Shown piece by piece: positions 25,751-37,889 of a DNA stretch of 64,000 nucleotides. Within the stretch, counting starts at the first letter, position 1, and each line of letters starts with the position of its first letter. The notes beneath the pieces are model-generated. The model was not told the origin of the DNA. It saw nothing but the letters and a program-made list of their open reading frames with translations, and searched no databases. Source of the stretch: Luscinia megarhynchos (Eukaryota > Chordata > Aves > Passeriformes > Turdidae); contig CM067569.1 in the NCBI GenBank assembly GCA_034336665.1, forward strand, positions 22,079,820 through 22,143,819, read 5' to 3'. Position numbers and translations under genes: made by a program.

Positions 25751-25759
25751 TATAAAAAG
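25751..25759 (+). promoter_or_regulatory. TATA box of the LTR promoter
   Basis: TATAAAAAG sits 106 bp upstream of the AATAAA signal, the normal order for U3 and R. A CACGTG E-box lies about 10 bp upstream. Transcription would be expected to start roughly 25-30 bp downstream, near 25780, if the promoter is active. Confidence 0.7.
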
Positions 25760-25856
25760 ATAAGTTGAACCCTCGGTGGGCAGATTCTCGGCCCTGGACA
25801 CGGTGGTGACTAGACTGCTGCTCATGAAAGCAAAGAACACTTTATAGATAACAAAT

Positions 25857-25862
25857 AATAAA
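25857..25862 (+). terminator. Polyadenylation signal AATAAA of the LTR
   Basis: The canonical hexamer is placed downstream of the TATA box and about 130 bp before the LTR 3' end, as expected for the R region. It could terminate read-through transcripts on the + strand. Confidence 0.65.
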
Positions 25863-25993
25863 CAGACCTTGAGCCCGGATGACTGTCTCCTGCGGTTTCT
25901 CTTCGGTTGCTTCAAGGATTCCCTGCGCCCTGAACCACCCTCCTATGTCCATCTGAGTGGTCTCGGCCACAAAGAGACCCCCAGACAGTGACA

Positions 25994-25999
25994 GGCCAA
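25994..25999 (+). repeat. Target-site duplication, right copy (GGCCAA)
   Basis: Exact copy of 25335-25340, directly following the LTR terminal CA. No primer-binding-site sequence follows the LTR, which confirms that this is an integration boundary and not the 5' LTR of a provirus. Confidence 0.88.
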
Positions 26000-28900
26000 G
26001 TTGTGTTTCTGTACTAATTTTCAATCTACTCTGATGGGATTTGCACATTACAAGCTAACATTCTTACCACAGAGTGCATTGGTACTTCTGTTGATGGCTT
26101 CACAAATACCTCTGTGTAGATGTAGAGGAGCAGAATGCAGTAGCCTTGGGAATAAGAATGCTATTTGAGTAGGGAGATCTGTAATTGGAAGTATGAGGTC
26201 AGTCATTCCCAAAACACACACTACGTGTTTTTAGCATTTTTATTTAGAATATTTGAGATCTGGCAAGGTAAGACCTAATGGCCACACTTGTTCAAGTGGT
26301 TGGCTAGAGCTTTTTAGCCAAGACTAAATCCATGTGATTAATCTGATAAACTGGGCTGCCCAAAGGCACGGTGTCTACCTTTTTTTTTTTGTTTTGTTTT
26401 TAATTTCTGGTTTTGATTTCTGTCTTAAATACAAATGTAAAGTTTTTTGCTAGTTTTTGGCTTTCCTTTTTGGTCAGATACAGAGTTGATTTGTGGCTTG
26501 GCTGAGAGGTGAAACAAAAACTAAGCCTAAAATACTGACCTCTGTTCACATTAATCTATATTTTTAACTTTTATTTCTGAGGGAATGATTTATTTACAGT
26601 GACAGCTTGTTGCTTGTGGTAGCTGCTGCCAGCTTCTGAAGTAATCTTGATAACGTCAAATTGTGAAGGGAAGCTATATGCTTTCCCTTGAATGACTTGC
26701 TATAAATCATGTTCATAGCTGGTGTGTATAAGGATGCTTGGGTTGATACTGATAGAAATACAAATCAAATATAACATATGCTAACCCAGTTCAGAGCCAG
26801 AGATTCTGGATTATGTCTATTGGGTTCATATTTTTAAAGGAAATGAATCAGGCACCCCTGCTTTTATATCAAAGCTTTAAACTTGGGGATGATATGCCAA
26901 CTTAAAGGCTAAAAAAGAAGGAAGAGAATATGCAGAAAAGAGTTAACACTGAATGACAGGCAAATTTTGAACATTCAGTGAAAAGAAACTCACATGTAAT
27001 GGGCAAAGCTGCCTCGAGAGCTCATCGACAGTCACAAATTGATGGCCAAGAAGTGAGTTCAAAGTCACCAGCACAACTGTGGGTTATGGCTCCCATGGAG
27101 AAAATTGTCAGTGTAGAATAAAAATTGTGCCAGTGTTCTCATCTGGCTGTGGCAGCTTTCGTATGTATAGCTAATACTGAAATCAGTTATGTATTTTTAG
27201 TTTTGTGAGGTGTGAATTTGATTTATGGGCATCCTGAAGAGGGAAAGCCAGAGAGGAAGACTTGAAGAGCAAATAATCCTTAGCTATGTAGCAAAGACAA
27301 CATTAGGTAAACATTAGTGTTATGTTAGATAAACCCATCTTAGCATTTTATCTGCAGTAGTGGCACTTAACAGTGTGATATCCTCAGTGGCAACCAAAGT
27401 GAAGGCCACCAAGTGTCATGTGCTTCATGAGGTTTTCTTATTTGGAACCTCCATTTTCCCCACCTCCTTTAAGATCAAGCTGTTTTTGTGCCTTCAACTT
27501 ATAGTATGGAAACAAGATGCTCTATTCTGTGGACACATGTAATTAATTTTAGCAAAGTAGGCTGTTTCAGAAATGTCCAGGAGAACTGTGCTTTACTGAA
27601 AAGTCCACATTTTTCAAGTGGGTCCATTGAGAAGGAGAAGCTGCCTTCACAATTCAGAGATCATGTGTTTAGTAACACTGCTGACTGGGAAGAAGTGCTT
27701 GGTGTTAGCCCTTTGTTGTAGTTCACAGTTAGCTCTGCCTAACCAAAAAATACAGAATTTCTTCTTTTGCTTTGTGTATCTCCCATTCAACTGACATAAA
27801 TTGGACTTTGTGTGCTTTTTTCATTAAAAACCATCAACATCTCAGACCAGAGTTGAGCTTGTGCTTACCTTTTTCCTCATGCCCTATTTCTCTCTTTTTC
27901 TCCACCTCTTCTGTCCCTTTTCTGCCACGTGCTTGCAGCTGTGTCCTGATATGTCATAATGTGATGTTTTTTTCAAATGTGATCCACAATTAGCTCATAA
28001 GAAACATGCAAATTACTGCAGAATAATTTTGCAGTTTTTTTGGGGGCGAAGGGGTAAAATTAAGGAACAAATCTTCTTTTTGTTTAAAGGCAAATAATAA
28101 TGCTACATTTTGTCAGAGGCAGTGGTAATTGGTAATTAATACCACAGCATTTTATATGTCATGATAACTAGGTAAAACACAATTACTTTCTGACTACAAG
28201 GTAAAACTTAAATGGTACTGGCACTGACAAACTGTGAAAGGAAGGGAGAACTCCCTTGTGAGAAGATGAGTTTATTATACAGATAAGATTTCCATAATAA
28301 GGGATAGTGATTATGGGGAAAGGCTGAAACTCCATTAACTGAAACAAATTACTGTGACAAAGCCAGACGGGAGCGCTTTGCCAAACTTACAACTCCTTTC
28401 ATAATATTCAGATGTCTCTTGGTGCACAGTTGCCAGCATCTGGACCTGTGGGTGAGGTGTCTGGCTCCACCACTGACACAGCTGCAGCTCTGTACAGGAA
28501 GGGAGTCCCTTTACCTGGGTATTTGGAGGATGGACCTCGCTTATGTATCAGTGGGGTGTTTTGTGTTTTCCCTAAAGAAGGAAATTGCCCCTCCAATGCC
28601 TCTGCTTTTCTATTAAGTTAATTGTCAGAGAAGTGTATGGAGATGGATGTGCTCTAAGAAAAAATACTGAACTTTGAATTTATCTGACTATCACAATATG
28701 GTATTCTGGCAAGGATTTATATTTCTTGCTTTGGCTAAAAAAGAAGAGCAAAGAAGAGTGATTCCATTTCTGGGTGTACCACTTTGCACCTCTTTCCAGA
28801 AGTGACTCACATATTCTGCATCTATGAACGCAGACAAAACTATGGTAGCTGTTCTTTGCTCTCTGTGGGTATACGTGGGCAGTACATTTGCAAGGTGCTC

Positions 28901-29294
28901 ATGGCTCTCCAACTTTGTATTATTTGTGTAAAATATGGCAAAGGGACTTATTTAAATATAAACCTTGTCATCTTTGTACTAATTTTTGTGTAAAAAATAA
29001 CACTGTAGTTAAGGATTTTATGTAAAAACTGTTAGAGTTTGCAGTTACAGCTCTGGTAAGAACAGCAGGCAAGACTATAATCTTTAATTTATGTTGTGCT
29101 TTGGACATTTTTCAGAAACTATTTACCCATTACCTCTTAGGTCAGTGGCCTAATAATGCAACAAAGCACTTTTTGAAATTGCAGATAATTTTCAGTGCTC
29201 AGATCTCTATGTAGTATTGATGGGGAGGAAAGCTGATTAGGATCTTGGGAATTGTGCTTGATGGGAACAATCTGGAAGGAGTGAAAAATTATTA
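26000..29294. other. Non-coding sequence, no genes
   Basis: AT-rich unique sequence with a T-rich run at 26380-26401. The part at about 28100-28400 contains paired GGTAATT words and a CpG-bearing AGACGGGAGCGC near 28366 and might be regulatory. A GC-richer patch at 28412-28620 opens frames of 62-69 codons in several frames on both strands, which argues against any being real. Confidence 0.45.
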
Positions 29295-29480
29295 AACACA
29301 CACAGCGGGAGTTGTAGGATTTACCATTGTCGTGCAGTGCTATTAATTCTCATTGCATCGTACAGCAGCTTGATTGCACACTGTGAATACTGTTTATTGG
29401 AGAACGGGTACAATTTTGCTGCAGTTGTTGTAATGTAATACTAAATGCTAATTAGGCTTCTAACAATAATTAGAACCTCT
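29295..29480. promoter_or_regulatory. Candidate conserved non-coding element
   Basis: CTAATTAGG at 29447-29455, an AATAATTAG word just after it, an AGTGCTATTAATTC word and retained CpGs (TGTCGTGC, CATCGTAC, AACGGG) occur in under 200 bp without a frame or repeat. The paired TAATTAG homeodomain cores make this a reasonable developmental-enhancer candidate. It is an inference from words and composition only. Confidence 0.35.
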
Positions 29481-31786
29481 TGCTAGACTTAGAAATAGGA
29501 ACACTCAATTGAATTTACAGAAACAAAGACCTTTCAGCTATGCCAGGAACAGTATCTGTAGCAGCAGTACCAACTTGGTAAAGTTGTGGGGGGGTTTGTT
29601 AGTGGGTGGGTTTTTAGTTGGAATTTTTTTTCTTCCCTCTGCTTTATATATTTCATGTACAGGATTGCAAAAGTATTTTAATGGTGAATATTATGATCTC
29701 ATTATGTTCTCAATAAGGTTGTTTTCTTAATGAAACGATTGAAAAAAAGAGTAAATATTAGAAGGACAACTGCAGATAAATTTGTCGTGAGAACCTGGGA
29801 AGACAGAATTGTAGAATGGCTGGTATTACCAACTATAATGTACCATTTCTTTTAATTATTTTGCAATTTAAGAGGGAAATAGCAAAACCCAAATTCATCA
29901 AAAGCTACTTTTTAAAGCCTCCCCCTTAAAATCCAGTATATTTTTCCCCGCTCAGTGGAACTTTAAAGCTGTATGCAACTATTTTCAAATGTGACAATAA
30001 AAATGAGCTATAGTTCTGAATAATTTAGTTCTTCGCAATGTAAACTTTCTCTACATTTTGGAGGTAAATGTAATTTTTATTTTATTTCTAGTGGGTATTT
30101 TACCCAGTGGAAACAGTAATGTGTCAGGACGCTAACAAATTCAATAGCCAGGGAAAGTGCATGGCATACACATTTTGATCCTGTTTGCTGATAATTTTGT
30201 TGTTACTTGATATCCATATATTTGCAAGGGTAAATGTACAGAAGATAAAGGCCTTTAACCTGTATCACTGCTTAAAGGCAAAAGTCTATTTTTCATCTAA
30301 ACCTCAGGTTTATTGTGGATATGTTGAGAAGATACTGAGCTCAGGTTCCTGTTCTGAAAACCTCTTTTGTAGTAGTGAATACAGAACTTAAGATTCTTGT
30401 TCAAAACTTGCTTTTAAAGAACTAATGCAGATATGGTGAGTTTTAGTAGTTTTTCATCCTTTCCTGAATAGGAAAATAAGCAGCCTTTGGAAAAACAGTG
30501 AAATGGCTTTAGAATCAAAATACTGAAAGAATCTTAAATACAGAGCTGCTGGTGTGACCCAATGCTCAGCCATGCCATAAACAGGTTGTTTTCCAGTATA
30601 GGGGCTCTAGCTGGATTGAGCATTTTTGCTGCATTTGTGGCAGTTGTTATGCTTCCTTGTGTTCATTGTTTAACATTTAATCAAAATATGTACCAAAAAT
30701 AGTCATAGCCTGCTCTCGTTGTTTACTGATCTGAGACCTTCACCCGTGTGTATTTATCTAGTGCCACTGACAGTGGTAAGCATCTTTCCTCTGGAGTAAC
30801 TTTGTGGCACAACTTGTCAAAGTTTGGGGATTTTTAACGAAGTTTAGTGAATAAAATGAAGCTTCCCAGAACTTTTCAAGGATGGAAAGAACACTCAAAC
30901 GCAAACCTGTGGTTTAGTATTTCCAGTGACATGCCTTTGGCATTTGCCACACTCCTGTTGAATTTATGGGTTTTCATGCTGTAATTTTCACTTAACCTCA
31001 AGCCATGTGAGCATTGCACAGTGGAAGTTTAGCTGTGTAGTTTTTTTTCACTAAAAATAAAAAATCTAATCTGAGACTTATTGATCATTCATTGCGTTAA
31101 ATAATAGCTCATCACAAATTATTATAATGACTGCTTTGAGTTATGGATATTTACCTGTACAGTTCTGGCCTTGGTTCACGGTTACAAATTCTCTTCTTGA
31201 ACTTGTGACAATGTCTGTTTATAGAAATTTGAACCTTAGCTAATGAGATTTTCTTAAATGTGCCTTCTTTACAACATCTTACTATCTTTGAAGTGGCCTG
31301 CGTTTTTCTTTAAGGCTTTAGCAATCATCTGGAAAAGATTTAACTTGAGCAAGACAGATTATTCTGTTTATTTTTCCATTAGCATTTTTCCTTGCAGGAG
31401 TCAATGTCACCTGCAAAGAGAAGGTTTGCTGAGCTATGACACCCTGCTGATTAGCAAGTTTTTCTCCCCTCAGATGCTGACCATTACCTTCCCATTATGT
31501 TCTAGGTGTGCTCTGCTCTGGAGGCAATCGGGGTCAGTCCAGTATGGCTGACACATTATCTGTTTGCCTTGTAGCACGTCACATGTACAGTCTGTGACAA
31601 ACTGCTGCTGTATGACCTGGTAGTCTTGGGTCAGAGTGAGAGAAATTGGTGTTGTACAAAGATCTATGTTAATACATATATTATTTATATAGGCATTAGT
31701 GAATGCTATTGTTGTCTCAGCACAAATCAAGGTCCAGGCCATGGCCTTGGGGCTTTCAGGGGTTCACTTTATCTTGTGTTGTGATA

Positions 31787-31816
31787 TTTTTTTTCTTCTT
31801 TTTTTTCTTCTTCTCC
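31787..31816 (+). repeat. T/C-rich low-complexity tract
   Basis: An uninterrupted pyrimidine run made of T8 and TTC units. No acceptor AG follows closely, so it is annotated as low complexity only. Confidence 0.8.
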
Positions 31817-34539
31817 TACTTATGAATAATTAAAAACTTAAATTACTTGCCATGTTCAAAATTCATATGCTGGGGAAAATAGCTACATGAAAATTAATTT
31901 TCTGTTCTGTGAGACTGATGGGAAATCAATTAATCTTGATGTATTATTTTATGCAGAACAGGGTGCAGGAACCAGCAGAGAGAATGGCTACAGCTGTTCT
32001 TGTTGGTTGGGCCATATATTATTGTTGGCGGGTTTGACAGTTTCTGAAGGAAATGGCTGAAGGGTATCAGGCAGGTGAATCAACTGTAAAAATTTATTGG
32101 AGGATACAAACTGTTTCCAGGGGACTGATATAAAACTCACACTTGAGAACTGAAGTATTGAATGTTTTTGTGACTGAAGCAGCTTGTTGTCAATATTTAT
32201 AGCTTTTTTCTTTGTTGTATGTCCTATTTGTTTGATTAACTAGTCAGATGTTAGTGTCTGTTTGTAATTTATTTGTTGTGCCTTCTGTAGCATTTTTGAT
32301 ACATAAAGATTTACCACTAGGTAAATAAAGCAGCTCATGCAATGCAATATGCTAAATAAAATGACAGAGCTGTTTACAGCGTGTTACAAGTTTTATAACT
32401 CGCTGGGTAGATCAGTAACTTTTGTTTACCTGTGTCACTGTTAAGCTGAAACATGTCACAGTTTATTAAGTGCTGTGGGGTAAACAGGTCTCCTTTAAAA
32501 TAACTGGAGATTATAATCGATATGCACCTTAATGGTAAATCATTTCAGTCTATAAAGCTCTCTATGAAAACTTGTACATAATGCAAACATTTCCAAAATA
32601 AAATGAAATACTTTCATCCTCTTAAGAATGAGTTTTGTGTTCACCATCCTTTCCAATGATTGTGCAGTAGGACTCTCTATAAATAATAGAAGGGAGAGAC
32701 ACTGAAGAAGCCACTCTAACAAACTGTGTTAAATGTTGATCCCAGTCTGGATGTGGGGCTTTGAGGTCCTGAAGCAAAGCTGAGTCTCACACTGGCCTGT
32801 TATTGTAATTAACTGTTAGAGAAAGGGGCTGAGGCTCCCTGGCATCACTTGATGGGGTGGGAGCAGTGTGCTCTGAATTGTCCTTAAAGATCAAAGCTAT
32901 TACTGGGTCAGCAGTGTGGCTGCAGCACTGCAGGATCTATAGAGTGGGATCTCTGTACAGCTTGTAGGCATGGGAGAGAGAGATTAGTTCTCACCTATCC
33001 TTATCAAAGATTCCTCTCTGGTCCTCTGAGACAGAAGTGTGTAGCAACATGCTATTAAAATGGCACTTAGTGGAATGTGGAGACTTACAATACAGTGAAA
33101 ACCAAGGATTCCTGCTGGAGAATGCAGTAAGAGAATGGCAATATTACTGAAACTTGTGAAAAAATCATTAAGAGCAAGTCTCCTGCAGGTTATTTCCTGT
33201 ATTTCCTTCAAAAAGGCTACAGTAAGAAATGTGGAGGTTATATGATGAGGGAAAAAAGATTTTGATTTTTGTAGGGTTAATTGATAATAAATTAGTTAAT
33301 TATGTAGGGATAATGTGGGTAATGCTGAGATTATCAATGTGTCTCTTCTCATCTATTTTCAAATTACTGAAGTTTTTTGATCTTCAAAAGAGATTCTGTA
33401 TCTTTGCCTCTTAACCATGCTCTCCTGTATTTATATGATTACTCAAAGATACTTTCTTTTCTCTTTCCCACGAGGTATGCACATTTAAGAATTTGTTATG
33501 CTCATTTAAGGATTAGGTAGTTTTACACCTTACAGCACTGAACCTGCACCAAAATTAAATCCCTAGCATTCCTATGTCCTGGAGTCCCATGGGGTTCTGC
33601 TCTCCAGATTCCCACTGAAGTGTTCAACCCCATGGTGAAAATCTTTGGGTTAGAACCCTATGGCACATTTAAAGCTTTGCCATATGCTGAAGGTATGAAG
33701 GTGGTAGAAACATTCAAAACTCCAAATAGAGTTTTCAAGATACAATAGTTCATGATTATAGAACTACCATATATTCATGGCAGTAAGGAATTTTGTAAGC
33801 AAATTATAAATATGGTGTGAAAATTGTAGGTGGGTTGGGAGGAAGAAGGAAAACAAAGTGAAGGGAAGTAAGAGTTGGGAGATTCTGACCCCATTCTGAA
33901 AATATGCTGAACTCTTAAGATCTAATCAGAAGTTTTGTTTCCCTGTGTTAAAGTAATGGGTGAACTAAATGAGATTCAGATTTTGGGGGAAGGTAAAGAA
34001 ATTTTCAAAAGTTTATAAATATTCTAAAGATTAATTTTATATGAGTTTGGAATAAACTTAATGGTTTAACTAAGGTGAACTTTACATGTCCTTCCTGAAT
34101 TAAAAAGCTATAAAGAAAACTGAAGTTTAAAGTAATTGTTAATGAAAGCTGGCCAGCATGACCTCCTGAAAATATGAGCATTTGTTGGTCCAATTTTCAC
34201 AGATGTTAAACATTTGGTGATGTTACTTGGGGCTGCTTGAACCACATTAAAGTCCAGCCACTAGAGTGTTGAAACAGTTGGGCGCTATAATAAAATATAC
34301 ATAAAAAGAAATTGTGAGACATTAGGTGTTGTTTGGTGATGACATTTAGGAAATTACAATTTTTCCATACATCGTATTCACGTCTACATAAGTTGTTTAG
34401 GTATTTAAAATAAAAGTGGTATATATATCATTTGTAATTGCTACTACAGTTCTGGCAGGTGCACATAATCTAACAATATGTCAAATATGACAAATTATTG
34501 TTGAGTTACAATATAGCCTTAATAAGAGCACATCTGTTC

Positions 34540-34558
34540 CCACTATACAGTATAGTGG
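34540..34558. repeat. Perfect 19-bp palindrome
   Basis: Nine-base arms (CCACTATAC and GTATAGTGG) flank a single central A. It could be a dimeric protein-binding site or chance; a perfect nine-base arm with no spacer is uncommon but not exceptional in 64 kb. Confidence 0.75.
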
Positions 34559-34889
34559 ATGTCTGATTTAAAGAGTTTACTTACTGATATTGTATTGTTG
34601 TTTAAATATTTAACAGGATCTTAGACACGAATCATAAAAAATACACAGTAGTGTATAAAAATGAAGAATCTTACTTGCAGTAATGTTTTTTGCTGCTGTT
34701 AAATCTGTTCATCCCATCAGGAAAGGCTCCTACATTCCTTAAACTGTCATCTGCAAATGCACATATCGTGGGGGTGTCTGTGCAGAGAAAGGGTTAGGAG
34801 CGAAACCCAACATCACAGAAACACCTACACTCTTGGTGGAAAGCACAGGAGCTGTTAAACAGCATTATGAGTCCTGGAGTAGTGCTTAG

Positions 34890-35089
34890 GCTGAAAACTG
34901 GAAATTACTATGCCTGCTTTAACCCCAAGGCAAATACCTGCATGACTTTGTTTTCCCTACTAACCTGTCTTTATCTCAGCCCATGACTTTTCTGGCTTTT
35001 CCCCTTCCAGCTGTCACCCCAATTCTGCTGCTGGGGAGTGAGTGAGTGGCTGTGTGGGCCTGGCTGCTGGCTGGGGTTAAGCCACAACA
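34890..35089 (+). mobile_element. 3' part of an ERVL-type avian LTR (degenerate)
   Basis: From about 34947 the sequence follows the 3' half of a songbird ERVL LTR that I recognise from memory: CTTTGTTTTCCCTACTAA, then a CTGTCTTTATCTCA word, then GAGTGAGTGAGTGGCTGTGTG at 35036-35056, then GCTGGGGTTAAGCCACAACA ending near 35089. CpGs expected in the consensus are now TG or CA, so the copy is old. The 5' boundary is uncertain (34890 is approximate) and no target-site duplication was found. No primer-binding site follows, so this is a solo or truncated LTR with no internal region. The family call is from memory and should be confirmed with a repeat library. Confidence 0.65.
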
Positions 35090-35580
35090 CAAATTTTCTT
35101 TTCTCTCCTCTGTGTTTGCTCCCTTACACACTTGCTCTGATGCCCTGCTTCCCATTTTACTTATAAACTCCAGCTACACAGAAATAATGCTGCTCTTGAA
35201 GACACTAATCTTTAGAAGCCCATTCATAAGACCCATGGGAGAGGACAGTCAAAAGAGATGTGGATAAAGAACCTAGAGAACCCCTGTAGAGAATAATCAT
35301 GATTCTTCATGTGTTTGGGTTTTTTCTTAATTCTATTTTTTTGCTGGCATTTTGAGATGAGACAAATCAGTGCTCTGTGTTAGTGCTGTGAGCCTTGTGC
35401 TGCCTGTTCCTTGCCTTGTTTGTCCCATTGAGTGTGCCCTAAATGTTGCTTGAAAGAGAACTGCAGGCATGCCTCATGTTTGTGGGGGAAAAATACGCTC
35501 AGTGTGTGGTTGCTCCTTTCAGCTTTGGAGATTTAACTCAGATCTAATGCATGTGACAAACAAGTTTGTGTTCTCAGCTC
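35090..35580. other. Non-coding spacer between two repeats
   Basis: Unique-looking sequence between the ERVL-type LTR end and the CR1 fragment. Nothing else is recognisable in it. Confidence 0.45.
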
Positions 35581-35685
35581 AGAGAATGTGCTGAGTTGGA
35601 GGGACACGTGAGGATCATGGAATCCAGCTCCTGGCCCTGCACAGGCACCCCAAGAATCACCCTGTGCCTGAGAGCACTCAACATG
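35581..35685 (-). mobile_element. CR1 LINE fragment, 3' part, antisense
   Basis: Read on the + strand, the segment matches the reverse complement of the avian CR1 3' region: CTGAGTTGGAGGGAC at 35591-35605, an ATCATGGAATCCAGCTCCTG word at 35614-35633, GGCCCTGCACAGGCACCCC and CAAGAATCACCCTGTGCC, then similarity fades after GAGAGCA. It is therefore a 5'-truncated CR1 whose sense strand is the minus strand. The terminal 8-bp repeat tail is not evident on its 3' (left) side. It is far too short to encode protein. The short + strand frame over it is incidental. Confidence 0.8.
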
Positions 35686-37889
35686 TCTAACATAAATACA
35701 TGCCCATGGACAAGATGGAATTTAGGTTTTTCAACACAAGTGAAAAATGGTTAGTTATATATTTTACCATGAAATTGCTGAAGTTTTTTTTTTTCTTCTT
35801 AGTTAAAGGTAAAAGTTACTTTTGTAGCTTTTAGTGAGTTGTTAAATAACATTGACAGTAAAATCATTTGGGGCATTTGTAGCTGCCAGAATTGACTGGT
35901 TCTTTTAGTTATGTAATTGTCAAATCTTGAAAGGCCTAAATGACACAAGATATATTACCAATAATTATTTTAATTATTTTATAAATCACTAAGGAAAGGA
36001 TGGTTGTGCTTGCTAGTGCTACTGATTTACAGCTGTTCTAATTTCTTGAGAAATAGTAGTATTTTTAAAATTCTCTTCTGAAATGTGGTTGTTAATTGTT
36101 TGAAGAATATAATCTTTTTTTTCCCCCTGTTGCTCTTAATTTTTTCATTGAACATAAAATATCACATGCCTCTCTCAGAGCACGGTAGCTCATAACTGTA
36201 CGCCCTTCATGCTTTATTATGCAATTTAGTTTTTCATATTTTTCATTTATTAGCAATAAAAAGTAATTTAATTAAGAGGCTAAAATCACTATTAGAGATG
36301 AGAATTTTAGTTGATTATAGTAAGTTTTCTGGTTTTGTAAGATGGATTTATTTGTGGTATTACTTGGCTGAATTTTTGAATGCTTAAAGGAACCTCCTCT
36401 GTTTTTCCCAAAGCTTAACAACCTTCAGAATTCCTAGAAAATACACATTTCTTGTTTGGTAACAATTTTTGAAATCACCTGAGAAAAACTTTTCATGTGA
36501 GAGATCAACTAGTATGTTCTGTAACTGTTCAGTAGAATTTTTCACCAGATCATACACTCATTTGCTTATTCTTTCAGAGTTAATAATTTTTAAGATTTAA
36601 TAGATAAATTTAAAGCAATGGTTCAGTGGCTTGATTAAGTATCTGCTTTGGATGTTATTTTATACTTCTATCAGATCAGCTTCACTCTCATAGGCTTCTT
36701 TCAAGTTTTGCTTTGTGAATAGGAAGAATCTGTCTGTGCTCATTCTGAAAATTAGAGTATTGATATATTTCTAAACATAAAAAGTATGGATTTTATCAGA
36801 AAAAGTGTATTAAAATTTGCTGACAACCTTGTATGGAAAATAAATAGCAGGAGTAGGCTCAAATACATGTGAAGTAAAATGAACTGAAAATAAACCATAG
36901 TTGATTTGTGATTATTTTTCTTGCAGTTAAAGTAAGTTAATAGAGGCAGTTGAAGATTCTCTTATTAGTCACTGATTTGAAAGTTGGAACAACATTTTTA
37001 AAAAACTACTTTGGATTTTGCCATACTTTGTTTTTCAAGGAAAAAACCCTCTAATCTCAGTGTTTATTCATGTTAGCTACATTTCATAATTTCAAAACAC
37101 TCTATATACTACTTGGTTAGAGGACTTATTGGACATGATAATCACTTGTATTTAAGTTAAAACACAAAACACAAAAAAGGTTTTAAATACTTTAATTAAA
37201 TGAAGATTTTTTAAATTTTTGGGTCTGATACTAATACTCTAAAATATTAATAATATTAATAAATAAATTCTGTTTAACACATTGCAAGTGTAGTTTTAAT
37301 AGCATTGCCTAGGGATACAGTGTATGTTTGATGCTTAATTTTTGTAAGGATTCTTCTAATAATGATAAAACCTGTGTGTTATTGACATGGAAAAATGATA
37401 CAGCAAAGCACTTTAGTGGTATCCTCCTTGGTTCCATGACACTTCACTGCATCACCTGCATGAAGTTTGAATTACTTGAGATAACTTGGGTAATGGATAC
37501 AGGAAACCTGAATTGGGGTCCCTTATATATGTAGGAGATGAGACTTTTAAGTTACAGTATCCAAGGATGATGTAGTATTGGAACCTTAGTACATTTATCT
37601 GAAAGGCCACATTAATTACATTACCCACAGGTATCAATCCAAAGCATTAAACGAGTTCCTATGACTTCATGCTTTAATAAGGACATGTTTTCTATTTTTC
37701 CTGTAAAAGTTGGGTATGAGGATGAGTTCTTGCTATTTTTTTCAGCTCCAAGCATGTAATGGAGCTTGTCTTTGAACAAATAGTAAGCCTAAGTGCTTTT
37801 TCATCTAAAACATTGAATGTGTTCTCTTTTAACTTAACTGCACAGAACAGCTATTTTATATTTTATGGGCTTTTTTGGTTTTGCTTGTC
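35686..37889. other. AT-rich non-coding sequence, no genes
   Basis: Very AT-rich. T11 lies at 35784-35794 within the wider pyrimidine run. A segment at 36180-36300 holds TTATTATGCAATTTAG-like and TAATTTAATTAAGAG words that could be homeodomain/POU sites. ATTAATAATATT-type low complexity occurs near 37243-37266. No coding signal. Confidence 0.45.

Larger units (their letters stand above)
25341..25993 (+). mobile_element. Solo LTR of a class II (ERVK-like) endogenous retrovirus, 653 bp
   Basis: The element begins with TGTGGGGGTC and ends with CAGTGACA, giving the TGT...ACA termini expected of a retroviral LTR, and it is bracketed by the 6-bp duplication GGCCAA. On the + strand it reads U3-R-U5: an E-box CACGTG at 25735-25740, a TATA box at 25751-25759 and a polyadenylation signal AATAAA at 25857-25862. 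No primer-binding site, polypurine tract or gag/pol/env sequence adjoins it, so the internal region is gone. LTR-LTR recombination is the usual cause. A (TTC)n tract lies inside U3. The LTR retains about a dozen CpGs and intact duplications, pointing to a fairly recent insertion. Subfamily cannot be named without a library search. It has no coding capacity; the short frames across it are incidental. Confidence 0.88.
29481..34889. other. AT-rich non-coding sequence, no genes
   Basis: About 5.4 kb without recognisable coding sequence. Features seen are a G-run followed by GGGTTT/GGTGGG words at 29587-29612, a T/C tract at 31787-31816 and a 19-bp palindrome at 34540-34558. Frames reach 97 codons at 31258-31551 (+) and lack domains. 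Confidence 0.45.

Noticed and set aside
25313..26048. Short frames across the LTR region on both strands
   Set aside because: They cross the LTR boundaries or lie wholly in the LTR, which is non-coding; no gag, pol or env similarity.
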